A stretch of DNA of 64,000 bases, from positions 40,788-104,787 of the forward strand of contig JACMLJ010000089.1 in the NCBI GenBank assembly GCA_014379625.1, written 5' to 3'. Each line of letters opens with the position of its first letter. Position 1 is the stretch's first letter. Origin of the DNA: Ferruginibacter sp. (GTDB lineage: Bacteria; Bacteroidota; Bacteroidia; Chitinophagales; Chitinophagaceae). The notes below the pieces were generated by a model, which saw nothing but the letters and a program-made list of their open reading frames with translations, made no database searches and had not been told where the DNA came from. Positions 34,129 through 43,076 of the stretch are shown piece after piece. A program made the translations under genes and the position numbers.

Positions 34129-35952
34129 TTAATTCAGGTTCAGCACTTTATCTTTTGGATACTTAACACTGTAGCCGATCCTAAGTTTTTTTATTTCACC
34201 GGGCGCAAGCTTTAGCTTCCAGGTGAGTATGCCGGTTTCTTCATTGTCGAGGGCTGCACTACTCTCCAGCAGTTCAACATCCACTTCTTTATCCTGCGAA
34301 ATAGGATACTGGTCCTTTACCATAATATCAATCGCATCTTTCTTGTTATTCTTTACTGTAATCTCGTAGGTAAAGATTTGTTTTTTATTGGCTCCTAAAA
34401 ATTTAACACTGCTAAAGTCAATGAGTTTTTCTTTTTTCACTACCACTCTTTTATCTCTTCCCATGGTAAGATTCAGAGTATCACGGGTTGAAGATGGGTC
34501 TATAAACGATTTGCCAATATAAGTGCCTTCAAAGATAATATTTGCTTCGCCGGGCAAGAGGTTCAACTTTTCCCAGTCTGCGATTTCGGCAAGCAGGAAA
34601 ACGTCTTTGTCAAGCTTTGGTACAGCATAAAAGGTATAATTTGCTGAAACTTCGTGTTGTTTTAAAACGGCAGTTTGTGCTTTACCGTTAGTTGGTACGT
34701 CATAGGGCAGGTCAATATCAAAGGTTACGTCTAATTCATTATCAGATACGCTAATATAGTCATCCAGGCCATCTTTTAAGGTTACCCGCACAGCGCCCTT
34801 ACCCGCCCTTGCACCATATATCGCTGTAGCAGCAGCATCTTTCAACACTTCAATATTTTTAATGGCAGCAGGATTGATCTTATTAAATTCTTCAGGATTC
34901 ATAACTGCGCCGTTTACGATATAAAGTGGTAAGTCATCATTTTGTTTGAGGCTGCCGTAACCCCTGATTTGTATAGAAGTTTCCGCATCCCGAAATACCT
35001 CTTTTTTCATCGCATCTGCGCCTGCCACCCTGCCCTGCAACTCACGATTTTGTAGAACCAATGACTTGTTCAAATAATTTACGGGATTAATATAGCTCAA
35101 AAACCACGCATTAAAAACCGGTGCATTGCCGGTTTGGCTGGGGGCAGAAGTAGATAAACTTAACTTTACCTGCTTCCAGTCGATACCCGTTGTTTGAAAT
35201 ATTTTAGCCCTGTAAATTAATTTTAATGATGTAGCAATGCTTTCTGCACGCAAGTCGTAAAACGGTGTCCAGTAAGCATTTGGTGTAACGTAGGAGATAT
35301 TAAAATCATATTTTCCGGCCAGGGCACAATTTAACTGCAAAATTAATTTTCCGGAAGAGCGGGTATTTTTCTTTTGCTCTTCCTCAATTTGCGAGCTTAA
35401 TTTCACGGCCAGTAAAGTCAATTTCTTCTCCTTCTGGTGCAAGCTTGCCAATTCATTCTGCAACTCAAAGGACTTGGTTTTATAATACTCCATCAGTTTC
35501 ACCAGTTCTGCCACACTGAGCCCGGTTTGTGTGCCTTTAATTTCTTTATTGGCTTTTAAGACAGCCAGTAACTCATTCAAAATACTGATATTGGTTTTAA
35601 TTTTATCCAGGCTGGCATTCATATTTTCAACAGAATCTTCCAGCATTTTGATGATGGGAGTTTTAATTTCATTCCGGAGATGATCAGTATTAAACTCAAT
35701 GCCCATTACCGTTACCACTCCATTACAATTTACCTGGATGCTGTTTGCATCAAGCGAATTACTGATGTTCTCAATGATGAGTTCGTTGTTACCTTTTAAT
35801 AAATCTCCCGTTGCCAGTTGGTTCATTTCGGCGCCAATTCTAAAAACCGTTACAGTGGTTAGACCGGCTTTAATGGTGCTGTTGCCCCCATCCGCTGCTG
35901 ATGCAATTGCGAAGCAATACATAGTTGTTAAAAGAGAAAGGAATTTTTTCAT
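34129..35952 (-). CDS. DUF4140/DUF4139 exported protein with TonB-plug-like insert
   Basis: A 607-residue exported protein with signal peptide MKKFLSLLTTMYCFAIASA. Residues about 25-120 are a DUF4140 domain (VTVFRIGAEMNQLATGDLLK), then a coiled coil at about 125-190 (LQNELASLHQKEKKLTLL), then a DUF4139 beta-rich body to the end (YWTPFYDLRAES, ending IGYSVKYPKDKV). Residues about 335-391 are inserted into DUF4139 and read like the plug of a SusC protein: PLYIVNGAVMNPEEF, then AAIKNIEVLKDAAATAIYGA and GAVRVTLK. The plug motif normally forms part of a TonB-dependent channel; here there is no barrel. The start at 35952 puts the signal peptide at the N-terminus. Confidence 0.85.
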   Translation of the reverse strand: MKKFLSLLTTMYCFAIASAADGGNSTIKAGLTTVTVFRIGAEMNQLATGDLLKGNNELIIENISNSLDANSIQVNCNGVVTVMGIEFNTDHLRNEIKTPIIKMLEDSVENMNASLDKIKTNISILNELLAVLKANKEIKGTQTGLSVAELVKLMEYYKTKSFELQNELASLHQKEKKLTLLAVKLSSQIEEEQKKNTRSSGKLILQLNCALAGKYDFNISYVTPNAYWTPFYDLRAESIATSLKLIYRAKIFQTTGIDWKQVKLSLSTSAPSQTGNAPVFNAWFLSYINPVNYLNKSLVLQNRELQGRVAGADAMKKEVFRDAETSIQIRGYGSLKQNDDLPLYIVNGAVMNPEEFNKINPAAIKNIEVLKDAAATAIYGARAGKGAVRVTLKDGLDDYISVSDNELDVTFDIDLPYDVPTNGKAQTAVLKQHEVSANYTFYAVPKLDKDVFLLAEIADWEKLNLLPGEANIIFEGTYIGKSFIDPSSTRDTLNLTMGRDKRVVVKKEKLIDFSSVKFLGANKKQIFTYEITVKNNKKDAIDIMVKDQYPISQDKEVDVELLESSAALDNEETGILTWKLKLAPGEIKKLRIGYSVKYPKDKVLNLN

Positions 35953-35997
35953 ATTATTTTGTTTTTGTAACAGATGTAATTCAAAAATCAATTACAT

Positions 35998-36026
35998 AAA
36001 AAAGCCAGGATGAACCTGGCGTTTTC
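35998..36026. terminator. Terminator-like hairpin
   Basis: Stem GCCAGG / CCTGGC (36004-36020) with an A run on the left and T run (GTTTTCTTT) on the right. It lies between the DUF4139 gene and the carbonic anhydrase remnant and has no clear gene to terminate, so it may be left from an older arrangement. Confidence 0.45.
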
Positions 36027-36094
36027 TTTATATAGAAATAGGACTGGACCGGGTGCATCCCAAATTGTCGCATTCAAAAATGGTTTAACCCACA

Positions 36095-36602
36095 TTGCAG
36101 CAGGTGAATGAAACTTCAAAAGGACAGTTTCCATTCCCAACTATTCTAAGCTGCATCGACAGCCGTACTTCGGCAGAGCTTATTTTCGACCAGGGGCTTG
36201 GCGATATTTTCAGCATTCGCATTGCTGGCAATATCTTAAATGAAGATATTTTAGGCTGTATGGAATTTGCCACTAAAGTGGTTGGAGCAAAAATTATTGT
36301 TGTATTGGGCCATACTAAATGCGGTGCTATAGCCGGCGCCTGTAACCAAGTAGAAATGGGCAACCTTACCACTTTACCCAATAAAATTCAACCAGCTATT
36401 TATAATGAGAAAAACAACTGCCGAAAATAGAAACGGCTCAAATGAGGCATTTGTAAAAAACGTTACTGAACTAAATGTGTTTTTAACAATAGACAGAATT
36501 AAAAGGGAGAGCCCGATTATTGCCGAACTTGAACAACAGGGTGCAATCAAAATAATAGGCGCGCTTTATGATGTGGAAAATGGCAGGGTAATCTTTTTCT
36601 GA
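36095..36602 (+). pseudogene. Beta-carbonic anhydrase remnant, frameshifted
   Basis: Two overlapping frames encode one enzyme. The first gives LSCIDSRTSAELIFDQG and VVLGHTKCGAIAGACN, with the zinc ligands Cys, His and Cys and the Asp/Arg dyad; the second, from 36405, gives AENRNGSNEAFVKNV to YDVENGRVIFF. The shift falls in AAAAAC near 36409-36414 and would be repaired by removing one A. The N-terminal 40 or so residues before LQQVNETSKG are missing: a TAA at 36086-36088 closes the frame, and the short reading FKNGLTH just upstream is in another frame. The missing N-terminus argues for a true pseudogene, not a sequencing error. Confidence 0.8.
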
Positions 36603-37018
36603 AAATAAATAGGGTAAATGTTTTTTGCAGCTTAGTGTTTTGGTCAGGTACCAGAAATTTTGCCGGATTCTGCAGCTTACAAATAACCGGTGACTTATTG
36701 CATCCAGCCCCATTGGGAAATCTGGTAGCTGTTGTCAATTTCCACCGATTAAATTCTGTCTGTTTTGTTGTTGGTTGCACTGGTAGCGCATTCTCGTCAA
36801 AGTAATTTGTTATGGTATTAAAAGATTTAATCGAACTAACCTAATCCGGCTGAGCCCGGCATTCGCGTCACAAATTGTTTTAAGCCTGCACCACTGTTAT
36901 CATCCGGTTACATTTACTTTAGGCCAGAAAGCATTGGCATAAATTGCTATTGTTTGTTGAGGTTATACAAATGCAATTGAAAAGTAGACTTTTATCATTT
37001 TGCGGGGAAATTTCCTGT
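36603..37018. other. Spacer, nothing recognised
   Basis: Short open frames on the minus strand have no family likeness. No promoter, hairpin or repeat stands out. Confidence 0.4.
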
Positions 37019-37975
37019 TCACTGTTTGCGACGGATTACTTTTTTTGCGGCTTTAATGATTGATTCGGCATCCAGTCCATATTTCTTCATCAGCTCATCT
37101 GGCTTTCCGCTTTCACCAAAGCTGTCATCTACTGCTACATATTCCTGTGGCACGAGGTCATTCCTGATCAACAATTGCGCAATGCTGTCGCCCAATCCAC
37201 CAATTCGGTTATGTTCTTCTGCACTCACTACGCAACGTGTTTTAGCCACGGATTTTAAGATAGCCGCCTCATCCAGTGGCTTGATGGTATGTATATTTAT
37301 TACCTCTGCAATGATTCCTTCTTCTTCCAGTTTTTCTGCACCCTGTATCGCTTCCCACACTAAGTGCCCGGTTGCAATAATAGATACATCCGTTCCTTCA
37401 CTCACCATCCATGCTTTACCTATCTCGAATTTCTGGTCCGCGTCTGTAAATACGGGAACAACCGGTCTTCCAAACCTTAGATAAACTGGCCCTTCATAAT
37501 CTGCTATCGCTTCGGTAGCCGCCTTGGTCTGGTTATAATCGCAGGGGTTGATAACAGTCATACCGGGTAACATTTTCATCATCCCGATATCTTCCAATAC
37601 CTGGTGTGTTGCGCCATCTTCTCCCAGGGTTAACCCGGCATGTGACACTGCAATTTTTACATTTTTATTGCTGTAAGCAACAGATTGCCTGATCTGATCG
37701 TATACCCGGCTTGAGCCAAAATTGGCAAAAGTAGTGGCATAGGGGATATGCCCGGCAATAGTCAATCCTGCTGCAATACCAATCATGTTGGCTTCTGCAA
37801 TACCGCATTGAATAAATCTTTCCGGATTTTCTTTAATGAATGTATCAATTTTTAAGGAGCCCACCAGGTCTGCACATAACACTACTACATTTGGATTCTT
37901 CCTGCCCAGTTCAGTCATCCCCGCACCAAAACCAGAACGGGTATCTTTTTTTTCGGTGTATGTAAATTTTTTCAT
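37019..37975 (-). CDS. Transketolase, C-terminal subunit
   Basis: A 318-residue half of a split transketolase, holding the pyrimidine-binding and C-terminal domains: RSGFGAGMTELGRKNPNVVV, AEANMIGIAAGLTIAGHIPY with the Glu that activates thiamine diphosphate, and a transketolase C-domain ending YGLDAESIIKAAKKV. It works with the N-terminal subunit encoded 20 bp upstream in the non-oxidative pentose phosphate pathway. Confidence 0.95.
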   Translation of the reverse strand: MKKFTYTEKKDTRSGFGAGMTELGRKNPNVVVLCADLVGSLKIDTFIKENPERFIQCGIAEANMIGIAAGLTIAGHIPYATTFANFGSSRVYDQIRQSVAYSNKNVKIAVSHAGLTLGEDGATHQVLEDIGMMKMLPGMTVINPCDYNQTKAATEAIADYEGPVYLRFGRPVVPVFTDADQKFEIGKAWMVSEGTDVSIIATGHLVWEAIQGAEKLEEEGIIAEVINIHTIKPLDEAAILKSVAKTRCVVSAEEHNRIGGLGDSIAQLLIRNDLVPQEYVAVDDSFGESGKPDELMKKYGLDAESIIKAAKKVIRRKQ

Positions 37976-37995
37976 TTGATATGTCCAATTTGAAT

Positions 37996-38853
37996 TTAGT
38001 AATCTCCTAAAGTTTCCGGAAGCTGGCTCAATGCATTCGCTAACTGCTCATCATTTGGCGCCACACCATGCCATTTATGACTTCCCATCATAAAATCAAC
38101 GCCCGCTCCCATTTCAGTTTTCATCATTATTGCTATGGGTATTCCATTACCGCAGGCATTTTTTGCAGCTGCCAATGTTTTAACAGCATCGACCATATTA
38201 TTACCGTCCATGTGCAGAACTTTCCAGCCAAAAGCTGCATACTTATTGGCCAGGTCCCTGTTCGACATTACTTGTTCAGTAGGGCCGTCAATTTGCTGCC
38301 CGTTTACATCGATGATGGCAACCAGGTTATCTACTTTATAATGCGGGGCAAATTGCACTGCTTCCCATACCTGTCCTTCATTTTGTTCGCCATCTCCCAT
38401 CAGTACAAAAACATAATTATCTTCCATTTTCAACTTTTTGGATAATGCTGCACCAATCCCTACTGAAAGCCCCTGGCCCAGGGAACCTGCGGACATACGA
38501 ATCCCCGGCAGGTGCTCATGTGTAGTTGGATGGCCCTGAAGGCGGGAACCCAGTTTTCTGAAAGTCGATAATTCCTTTACGTCAAAATAACCTGACCTTG
38601 CCAATACACTGTATAGTAATGGCGAGATATGGCCATTGGACAGGAAAAACAGGTCTTCCCCTTCACCTTTTCTATTAAAACTGGTATTGTGCCGCATTGC
38701 ATTAAAAAACAGTGCCACCAGCAGGTCTGCACATCCCAAAGAACCTCCGGGATGCCCGCTCTGGCTACTATATACCTGCCGCAAAATATCGCGGCGAACC
38801 TGCGAAGCGATTTCCTTTAGCTTTTCAATATCCCGTATTCTTTCTTTTACCAT
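37996..38853 (-). CDS. Transketolase, N-terminal subunit
   Basis: A 285-residue half of a split transketolase that binds the diphosphate of thiamine diphosphate. It shows SGHPGGSLGCADLLVAL and the thiamine diphosphate motif LMGDGEQNEGQVWEA, with MKTEMGAGVDFMMGSHKWHG near the end. Together with the downstream gene it makes a full-length enzyme; the split form is common in Bacteroidota. Confidence 0.96.
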   Translation of the reverse strand: MVKERIRDIEKLKEIASQVRRDILRQVYSSQSGHPGGSLGCADLLVALFFNAMRHNTSFNRKGEGEDLFFLSNGHISPLLYSVLARSGYFDVKELSTFRKLGSRLQGHPTTHEHLPGIRMSAGSLGQGLSVGIGAALSKKLKMEDNYVFVLMGDGEQNEGQVWEAVQFAPHYKVDNLVAIIDVNGQQIDGPTEQVMSNRDLANKYAAFGWKVLHMDGNNMVDAVKTLAAAKNACGNGIPIAIMMKTEMGAGVDFMMGSHKWHGVAPNDEQLANALSQLPETLGDY

Positions 38854-39135
38854 AATATTTCTGATTAACCGATTATATCCTTTTTATGTCCTTTAAAAAT
38901 TCCATTACCAGGGATATATTTTAAAATTGCCGCAGCAATGTAGGAGGCCCGGGATATCAGCATGCCATCATAGCACCTGTGTAGTTTTGTAGGAGTTTTG
39001 CAATTTCAAAAAGCGCTTATAAAACTTGCAGCAATACAATTAAAGACAAGATTAAAGCAGTGACTGATTTTTCATATTGTTTCGTTTAAAGCGTTTCATG
39101 AAATAGTCGCAGGCACCTAAAGTCCTGCATTCCTA

Positions 39136-41178
39136 TCATTTTGCTTTTATAAAACGAATACTCCTGATAAATAACTCCCGGTTACTTTCTGCAGGGAATT
39201 TTATAAATACATCGTGGCGCCCGGATACATTCTTTAATGTTTTGTAAAACGCTTTTGGGTTATTTTCTCCACCGGTTTCAGTTAAAGGTATTGATGCTAC
39301 AGGTCCGCCACTTTCTAAATCATCTAACCAAATTTCGAGCTTGCCCCCTTTAATTGCAGAAGCAATAATTTCTACCTCGCCGGACTTACCTTTATTTTCG
39401 CCTAAATCTACCCCCGATATCATCAGCCATCCGCCTTTTGAGGAAGTAGTGGTCACGCCTTTTCCTGATTCCTGCTTTACTTTTTCAACACCAAAGTAAT
39501 TGCTGTAACCTACAGCAGCAAGAGCCGAGAAACCGTCTTTGCATTTAAAGAATTCAAAATCAGCAAGCTTACTATCAGCGAATAGCCCAACGCTGGTTCC
39601 AACCCAGGAGTTGTAATCAGGTTGTACCTTATCCATACCAACTGCACTGACGGGATCGCCAATTGCAATCCATTTTTTTCCATCACCACTGCACCATCCG
39701 GTTAAGCTGTGTTCTTTTCTTTCAATCTTTAGCCAAACGATATTGCCAAATGTATTTGGAATGCTGCGTATGGCTGTATCCATCTTGAAAATAATCTTTT
39801 TGCCGTTGTTGTATCCGCTATAAAGCTGCACGGTAACTTTTTGATTCCCGTTTGTAAGATAAAGACCGGCTTTATCCGCGGTATCGGTTGCATTGTAATC
39901 AACCTTTGTAACCGTTGTGTAATAGTGGTCGGTTTCTTTTTGCAATACATGGGCCCTGGCCGTATCAGGCAGCAGACGCATCCAGCCTTTCCTCGCAGAT
40001 AAAGAATATTTAGTGGCGGCCTTTTGATTTAAAAAATGCCAGGCTGGATTTAGCGTATCATGATCGAAATAATCGGATTGAACACTGCGCCAGAGGATAC
40101 CCGATCGAGGGAGCTTTGGCCTTTCCAACGGTGCTGTTGTTGGTGCAACTCCCCAGGGGCGATCGCCTTCCCAGAGCACCTTGTACAAGCCTGTCTGACG
40201 TCCTGTACCATACCAGTCATCCGCTCTTACTTTTTCGTAGCTCTGACCGATCGTCCACCAGGTTCCGTCATCAAGTTGAACAGGTGCAGCGATGTGATTT
40301 GGGCGACGGAAGCCTGTCTCCGGGTCGGTGACTGGTTTAAAAAATTCACCCAGCCTTTCCCATTTGGTAGAGTCTGCGGTTAAAGCACTCCCCTTCAGTA
40401 CGTATTGTCCGCCCGAAACATCGCCCGCCGGGAAATAATAGTAAATACCATTGCGCTTGCTCATCACAGGGCCTTCTGCCCAACTGTATTGTTGCCGGGC
40501 ATTTATCCAGTCAAGATTGATGACAGTATCGGTCAGCTGCCCATCCCGGTCGAGCGCCTGGATCCGGTTTATTTTTTGAAGATTTTTGATAAGCATATAG
40601 GGTTTGCCGTCATCATCCACAAAAATTGAATTGTCGTAACCAAGCGGACCAGTTTTAGGATTACCTTTTACCTGAACCGGATCTGACCAGGGCCCCTTGG
40701 GCGAAGCAGCTTTTGAAAACCATTGGCCATTGGCGGAGAAAAAAATCCAGTAAGAACCATAAAAGCGGGTAATCGCTCCCTGCCAGATTCCTGCTGACGG
40801 CCTGTCTGTTACGAAAGCAGCTTTCGACGGGGCCACTACCCTGCTGATAATTTCCCAGTGAACCAAATCCGTAGAATGGTAGACTGGCAGATAGGGTGTG
40901 AAATGAAAGCTGGAGCCACAATGGTAAAAATCATTTTCTACCTTTAATAATGTTGGGTCTGGGTGATCGCCGGGTAATACGGGATTGACGTAAGTTCTGA
41001 CAGTTTGGTGAAACGACAATGAATCTGCATAAGCCAAATCCCGCGAATTAGCGTTTTGAATATCCACTGTAGATTTGATTTTCCCTTTTGCAACCGCAGT
41101 TGATACCTGCGCCATTAAAAAATTTACTGAAAATATTAATAGGCAGGATGTGAGGAGGCGTTTTTTATAGGAACTCAT
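39136..41178 (-). CDS. GH43 glycosidase with C-terminal accessory domains
   Basis: A 680-residue exported enzyme. After a signal peptide ending near LMAQ and a linker, a five-bladed GH43 propeller spans about 60-370, with general base Asp74 (GDHPDPTLL), pKa-setting Asp182 (YDNSIFVDDDG) and acid Glu235 (SWAEGPVMS). A beta-sandwich of the GH43 C2/concanavalin-like type follows (about 385-555), then a CBM6-like module (about 565-678, ending LFIRSIRFIK). The layout suits a beta-xylosidase or alpha-L-arabinofuranosidase; specificity cannot be read. It is the last gene of the locus, with about 830 bp and two gene remnants separating it from the DUF1735 gene, so it may have its own promoter. Confidence 0.92.
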   Translation of the reverse strand: MSSYKKRLLTSCLLIFSVNFLMAQVSTAVAKGKIKSTVDIQNANSRDLAYADSLSFHQTVRTYVNPVLPGDHPDPTLLKVENDFYHCGSSFHFTPYLPVYHSTDLVHWEIISRVVAPSKAAFVTDRPSAGIWQGAITRFYGSYWIFFSANGQWFSKAASPKGPWSDPVQVKGNPKTGPLGYDNSIFVDDDGKPYMLIKNLQKINRIQALDRDGQLTDTVINLDWINARQQYSWAEGPVMSKRNGIYYYFPAGDVSGGQYVLKGSALTADSTKWERLGEFFKPVTDPETGFRRPNHIAAPVQLDDGTWWTIGQSYEKVRADDWYGTGRQTGLYKVLWEGDRPWGVAPTTAPLERPKLPRSGILWRSVQSDYFDHDTLNPAWHFLNQKAATKYSLSARKGWMRLLPDTARAHVLQKETDHYYTTVTKVDYNATDTADKAGLYLTNGNQKVTVQLYSGYNNGKKIIFKMDTAIRSIPNTFGNIVWLKIERKEHSLTGWCSGDGKKWIAIGDPVSAVGMDKVQPDYNSWVGTSVGLFADSKLADFEFFKCKDGFSALAAVGYSNYFGVEKVKQESGKGVTTTSSKGGWLMISGVDLGENKGKSGEVEIIASAIKGGKLEIWLDDLESGGPVASIPLTETGGENNPKAFYKTLKNVSGRHDVFIKFPAESNRELFIRSIRFIKAK

Positions 41179-41447
41179 TTTAGTGTGTGCTACTTTTAAT
41201 TGTTATTAGGATTTATTAAGCTATACGCTCACATGCAATAGCTTTAGAACATCTTTAGGGGTAATGACTTAAATATATTTATAGTAAGAACTAAGAAAAT
41301 ATGGTCCTAATCATCTTGACTAAATGCATTCAAATCACCCGGAAACAATAGCAATACAAGGCTTCCAACAAACGGTTACTCCCTATCGAAATAACTACAG
41401 AGGATGCTGCAAAACTAAAGTGTTATATACTGCAGTTCAAATTCACG

Positions 41448-41680
41448 CTATCTTACAACCGGACTAAATCTCTCAAACGTTACAGCCCGGTCACGCAAAA
41501 CAAGCATATCCATGGCTTTCACCTAAAGGTTCTGATTTGGTATGCTAACTAAATAATCCAGGTAAATAGCATCTCTGTCTTTAGCTCCCCAACTGTTTTT
41601 TCACCCGCCTTTACAAACTTACCAGTACCCGTAGCCGCTACCTGGCTGGTTCCTGAAGTAATAGACATGTTCCATTGTCG
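41448..41680 (-). pseudogene. Remnant of a second DUF1735 protein (C-terminal part)
   Basis: The reading NMSITSGTSQVAATGTGKFV, then KAGEK, then (after a one-base shift) SWGAKDRDAIYLDY and, past an in-frame TAG, MDMLVLRDRAVTFERFSPV runs parallel to the end of the intact gene at 42008 (CTITS..., GSGKFITKGEKNSWGSKDRD, ...TLVMRDRAVTYETFTPV). The run of six A where seven are needed (near 41602) makes the frameshift. The N-terminal two thirds are absent. The DNA has drifted far from the intact copy, so the duplication is old. Confidence 0.8.
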
Positions 41681-41694
41681 CTAAAGCGCTCGGT

Positions 41695-41906
41695 TTACTG
41701 TCCTGCAATCTTTTTCCTGTGGTTTTCGCTCCAACCAATCATGGCTTCAAATACTTCTTTAAGTGCCCCGGTATATGCCTTTAAGGCGTATTTAACGCTG
41801 TCCAAACGCTAACTGCCACTTTTAAATTCATCGAATGCCTTTAAGTCTTCTTAGCCAAAAAGCTCTCCAGCCTGTCTACTTTGCTATAGTGTGAACTATA
41901 GGTTTT
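41695..41906 (-). pseudogene. Decayed coding fragment of unknown type
   Basis: Two frames, each with stops, together read YSKVDRLESFLAKK and EDLKAFDEFKSGS, then (past a stop) RLDSVKYALKAYTGALKEVF and EAMIGWSENHRKKIAGQ before a final stop at 41695-41697. The peptides are helical and charged, like a protein C-terminus. I do not recognise the family. It abuts the DUF1735 remnant and suggests that a rearrangement replaced the N-terminal part of that gene. Confidence 0.4.
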
Positions 41907-42007
41907 TCACACTGCTATTGCCTGTCTTTTGTACCTTGTGACAAAACAAATTGTTGGGCTACGAAATATGTTTATACGCGAAATAAGAAATCCGGCCAGT
42001 TGATCTT

Positions 42008-43048
42008 TTACTTAAACACAGGTGTAAAAGTTTCATAAGTTACCGCACGGTCTCGCATTACCAATGTATCGGTAGATGCTATCATCATATTGTTACTAAT
42101 CAGATTCACATTATAATTTAAGTAAAGTGCATCACGATCTTTGCTACCCCAACTGTTTTTTTCACCTTTTGTTATAAATTTACCTGAACCAGAAGCTGTA
42201 ACACCAGTGGTTATTGATGTAATGGTGCAGTTACCGGAGGCATCAAAACTAAGTTGCAAAGTGCAGTTTACGTTGGTTCCCGTGGCGTTTTTAAATACAA
42301 CAGGAAAATTAAGTTTACTCAGTGAAACGGTTGACAGCTTATTAACTTCATCGCTTTCGACATATTGCTTATGCCTTACCACTGTTTGATTTACGCTTCC
42401 GGTAATTACATCGGCGCCACGGCGCAGGTAGTTTCCGTGCCAGGTATTTACATACTTAAGCGCATAAATAACAAAATCATGAGGTTTTACCAGCCAGTTT
42501 GCATCAATATTACGGTTGGGATTAGCAGTATTTGGAGTGCCTCTGAGAATGGAGTCAACACCTTTAACGCCGTTCATTACCAACGGGATGGCATAGTTAT
42601 TAGTTAGCGCCAATGGATCCTGAAAAAAAGCATCTGTTAGTTGCAACTCTACCCCCCCAAGAAAGCTTCCTTTAGGGATAGTGATCTGGTTGGAAGCTAA
42701 CTGGTAATAATTAGAAGGCAAAGGAAGGATCTTGCTACCACCTTTGTCCGATGGAAAAAATAACTTTGTACAAAGCGATGTATCAACAGAAAAGTTAACC
42801 AGGATATCTTTATTATTTTCACGCACACCACCGGTAGCAGCGTTGAGCAAAACCTTTCGTTGATTATCCAGGCTGTTATCTACAAATAAATCCTCGCCCA
42901 ACTCAATGGTCCTGATAGGAAACTGAGAGCCAAAATAAACTGTCTGGTAAACAGCATCAGGATGGCTGATTTCTTTATTTTTCAAACATCCGGTTAACGC
43001 GCAAACCGAAGTAATCGCTAACCCTAAAAAAATTTTATTCATTTTCAT
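42008..43048 (-). CDS. DUF1735 lipoprotein of the SusE/F-position type
   Basis: A 346-residue predicted surface lipoprotein with lipobox ALTGC. It has a DUF1735 (BT_3987-like) N-terminal beta-sandwich with VYFGSQFPIRTIELGEDLF, and a C-terminal beta-rich domain containing SGKFITKGEKNSWGSKDRDA. Such proteins follow SusD genes and help bind glycan at the surface. It is the fifth gene of the operon, 28 bp after SusD2. A dead paralogue of its C-terminus lies just downstream. Confidence 0.85.
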   Translation of the reverse strand: MKMNKIFLGLAITSVCALTGCLKNKEISHPDAVYQTVYFGSQFPIRTIELGEDLFVDNSLDNQRKVLLNAATGGVRENNKDILVNFSVDTSLCTKLFFPSDKGGSKILPLPSNYYQLASNQITIPKGSFLGGVELQLTDAFFQDPLALTNNYAIPLVMNGVKGVDSILRGTPNTANPNRNIDANWLVKPHDFVIYALKYVNTWHGNYLRRGADVITGSVNQTVVRHKQYVESDEVNKLSTVSLSKLNFPVVFKNATGTNVNCTLQLSFDASGNCTITSITTGVTASGSGKFITKGEKNSWGSKDRDALYLNYNVNLISNNMMIASTDTLVMRDRAVTYETFTPVFK

Positions 43049-43076
43049 TTCTTGCTATTTTAAGTTAAACCTGCTA

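Noticed and set aside
36547..36780. Minus-strand frames opposite the carbonic anhydrase end
   Set aside because: Overlaps a clear remnant on the other strand and shows no family motif.
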